Source: an uncultured Treponema sp.
GTDB lineage: Bacteria > Spirochaetota > Spirochaetia > Treponematales > Treponemataceae
Assembly: GCA_946538795.1 (NCBI GenBank)
Contig: CAMNGY010000080.1
Coordinates: 1-6,825, forward strand
Length of the DNA stretch: 6,825 bases
Direction: 5' to 3'
The notes under the pieces were generated by a model. The model searched no databases. It saw only the letters and a list, made by a program, of their open reading frames with translations, and was not told the DNA's origin. Shown here piece after piece: positions 5,422 to 6,825 of the stretch. Every line of letters starts with the position of its first letter. The first letter of the stretch is position 1. A program made the position numbers and the translations under genes.

Positions 5422-6825
5422 CACATACCTCCGAACTTTTGAAGCATGGCAGCGGCATGCCCAAGCGACTGCTGTGAGTCGCTGTCGCCCGAGAGCATCC
5501 TTGCTATCTCCTTGACGCGATCCTGCCCACCCACCGGGAACACGTCCGTCGATGTGCTGTCACCAGCGACATCTTTGGCTATCTTTATCTGATTATCGGC
5601 AAAAACCGCAATACTCGCAAGGTGCGTTATGCACAAAACCTGCTTATTCGCGGACAATTTCTTCATGTGCTCCCCCAGGGATACCGCGACCTCCCCGCCT
5701 ATGCCCGTGTCTATCTCGTCAAACACGAGGGTCCCCGTCGTATCAGCGGCGGAAAGCACGGTTTTCATGGCGAGCATAACCCGGCTCAGCTCACCGCCGG
5801 AAGCGACCCGCTCAAGGGGAAGCAGGGGGGAGCCGGGATTGGCGCTTATAAGGAACTCAATGTCGTCCATCCCGTAAGGACCGCACCTCTGTTCAATCGC
5901 ATCGCCCGGCTTCACCTTCATGGAAACCTTGAAAACGGCGTTCCTCATCCCCAGTTTGGCAAGCACGCCCATGATTGCACCGGACATCCGCGCGGAAGCC
6001 TCCGCACGCTTGCCGCTTATGGCCTTGGCCGCAAGGTAGACCTGCTTCTCAAGCCCCGCTATCTCCGCCTCAAGGGCGGACTTATCCTCGCCCGCCCCTC
6101 CGAGCCTCGCCGCCTCATCCCGGGCATTGTCAGCCCAGTCCAGGAGGTCAGCCACAGCCGCCCCCTGCGGCAGGTACTTCTTCTTGAGCTTGTGAATAAG
6201 CTCAAGACGCTCCTGAACCTCGGCAAGCCTGTCAGGGTCGTACACAAGGCCATGCTCATATTTCTGAATCTCGCTGGAAATATCCTCCAGCTCGTAAAAT
6301 GCGTTCTGTATCCTTTCGGCCAGAACCGAAAGCCCGCTGTCGGAGTCCACGGCACGATCAAATGCGGAATTCAGCCGCCTCATGCAGGGAATCACCCCCG
6401 CCTCCCCGTCATCGCCGCCATCCAGCTGGCGGACGGCCTCACCTATGTCGGAGCACAGCTTCTCAAACGAGGAAAGGCGGGCCTCCTCCGCCTCAAGCTC
6501 CTCCTCCTCACCATCACGCAGTTTTGCCCCGTCTATCTCATCGAGAGCAAAATTCAGCATGTCCAGCCTGTCCCTCCGCCCCTTCTCGTCCATGTCCAGG
6601 GAAGACAGGGTCCTGCGCTTTTCCACCAGGCCGTTGTACAAGCCCGTGAAGGAGGACACTTCGTCCTCTATGCCCGCATAAATGTCCAGGTAACGGCGAT
6701 GCTCGGCGACCTTCATCAGGGACTGCTGCTCATGCTGCCCGTGCAGGTCCACCAGGAAAGAGGAGAATGCGGCCAGATCGGCCCTGCTCACGGCGACACC
6801 GCCAATCCCTGCGGAGGACTTGCCC
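5421..6825 (-). CDS. recN: DNA repair protein RecN, 5' end cut by window edge
   Basis: RecN is an SMC-like ATPase that acts early in double-strand-break repair on the nucleoid. About 467 codons are visible. The usual family length is about 550-570, so roughly 90-100 N-terminal residues, including the Walker A loop, lie off the right edge. A GTG at 6791 is in frame but is not the start: the 11 codons before it (GKSSAGIGGVA) match the conserved family stretch leading to DLHGQHEQQSL. Counting from that GTG, residues 50-120 and 155-255 look like the two coiled-coil arms, with RecN-typical LELIHKLKKKY between them. Then come EFLISANPG at 312-320, the ABC signature SGGELSR at 331-337, Walker B LVFDEIDTGIGG at 355-366 and the switch histidine in CITHLASIAVFAD at 387-399. 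All ATPase motifs in view are intact. The TGA stop overlaps the next gene, so the two are probably co-translated. Identification is firm. Confidence 0.96.
   Translation of the reverse strand, partial: GKSSAGIGGVAVSRADLAAFSSFLVDLHGQHEQQSLMKVAEHRRYLDIYAGIEDEVSSFTGLYNGLVEKRRTLSSLDMDEKGRRDRLDMLNFALDEIDGAKLRDGEEEELEAEEARLSSFEKLCSDIGEAVRQLDGGDDGEAGVIPCMRRLNSAFDRAVDSDSGLSVLAERIQNAFYELEDISSEIQKYEHGLVYDPDRLAEVQERLELIHKLKKKYLPQGAAVADLLDWADNARDEAARLGGAGEDKSALEAEIAGLEKQVYLAAKAISGKRAEASARMSGAIMGVLAKLGMRNAVFKVSMKVKPGDAIEQRCGPYGMDDIEFLISANPGSPLLPLERVASGGELSRVMLAMKTVLSAADTTGTLVFDEIDTGIGGEVAVSLGEHMKKLSANKQVLCITHLASIAVFADNQIKIAKDVAGDSTSTDVFPVGGQDRVKEIARMLSGDSDSQQSLGHAAAMLQKFGGM
5428..5432 (-). promoter_or_regulatory. 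Ribosome binding site inside the end of recN
   Basis: GGAGG on the minus strand lies six bases before the ATG at 5421 and only three before the GTG at 5424. The six-base spacing favours the ATG as the start of the downstream gene. The site lies within the last recN codons, which fits coupled translation. Confidence 0.75.

Noticed and set aside
5422..5424. GTG as the start codon of the gene after recN
   Set aside because: It would lie only three bases after GGAGG. The next codon, ATG, has a normal six-base spacing.
6791..6793. GTG as the start codon of recN
   Set aside because: The open frame continues upstream to the window edge with family-like sequence, and the essential Walker A region must lie further upstream.

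Overview
All recognisable genes in this window lie on the minus strand, so transcription runs from the right edge to the left edge. The DNA is GC-rich (about 57-63% in the few lines I counted by eye). The gene content is ordinary bacterial housekeeping. The taxon cannot be fixed from sequence alone. My weak guess is a Treponema-like spirochaete, because the long two-part HD protein after recN and the Lys-rich helical protein between them resemble proteins I associate with that group; this is memory, not a search result. There is no sign of phage, IS element, CRISPR, tRNA or rRNA.

Right half (6825 to 3362): a tightly coupled trio. recN (5' end off the window) is followed by an unrecognised 266-residue helical protein whose ATG shares one base with the recN stop. 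That gene is followed by a 420-residue HD-domain phosphohydrolase whose ATG overlaps the preceding stop by four bases. The C-terminal half of the HD protein carries every residue I recall as important in the dNMP 5'-nucleotidase YfbR. Its N-terminal half aligns with the C-terminal half at a constant 191-residue offset and appears to be a decayed second copy of the same fold. The trio links DNA double-strand-break repair with probable nucleotide-monophosphate hydrolysis.

Middle (3361 to 3284): a 78-base gap with a strong sigma70-type promoter. It has a perfect -35 box, a 17-base spacer and a 4/6 -10 box, followed by a small palindrome at the expected transcription start and a Shine-Dalgarno sequence.

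Left half (3283 to 152): an aromatic amino-acid operon with 15-base gaps. aroF encodes a type I-beta DAHP synthase with an N-terminal regulatory domain. tyrA encodes a prephenate dehydrogenase without chorismate mutase or ACT domains. The last gene is an AzlC-AzlD fusion, a predicted amino-acid exporter with an extra membrane helix at the joint. Together they cover entry to the shikimate pathway, commitment to tyrosine and, by inference, amino-acid efflux. The last 151 bases hold a GC-rich hairpin and no gene I can support.

I do not see a wholly new system. The most notable items are the active/decayed tandem HD protein coupled to recN, and the fused exporter in an aroF-tyrA operon.
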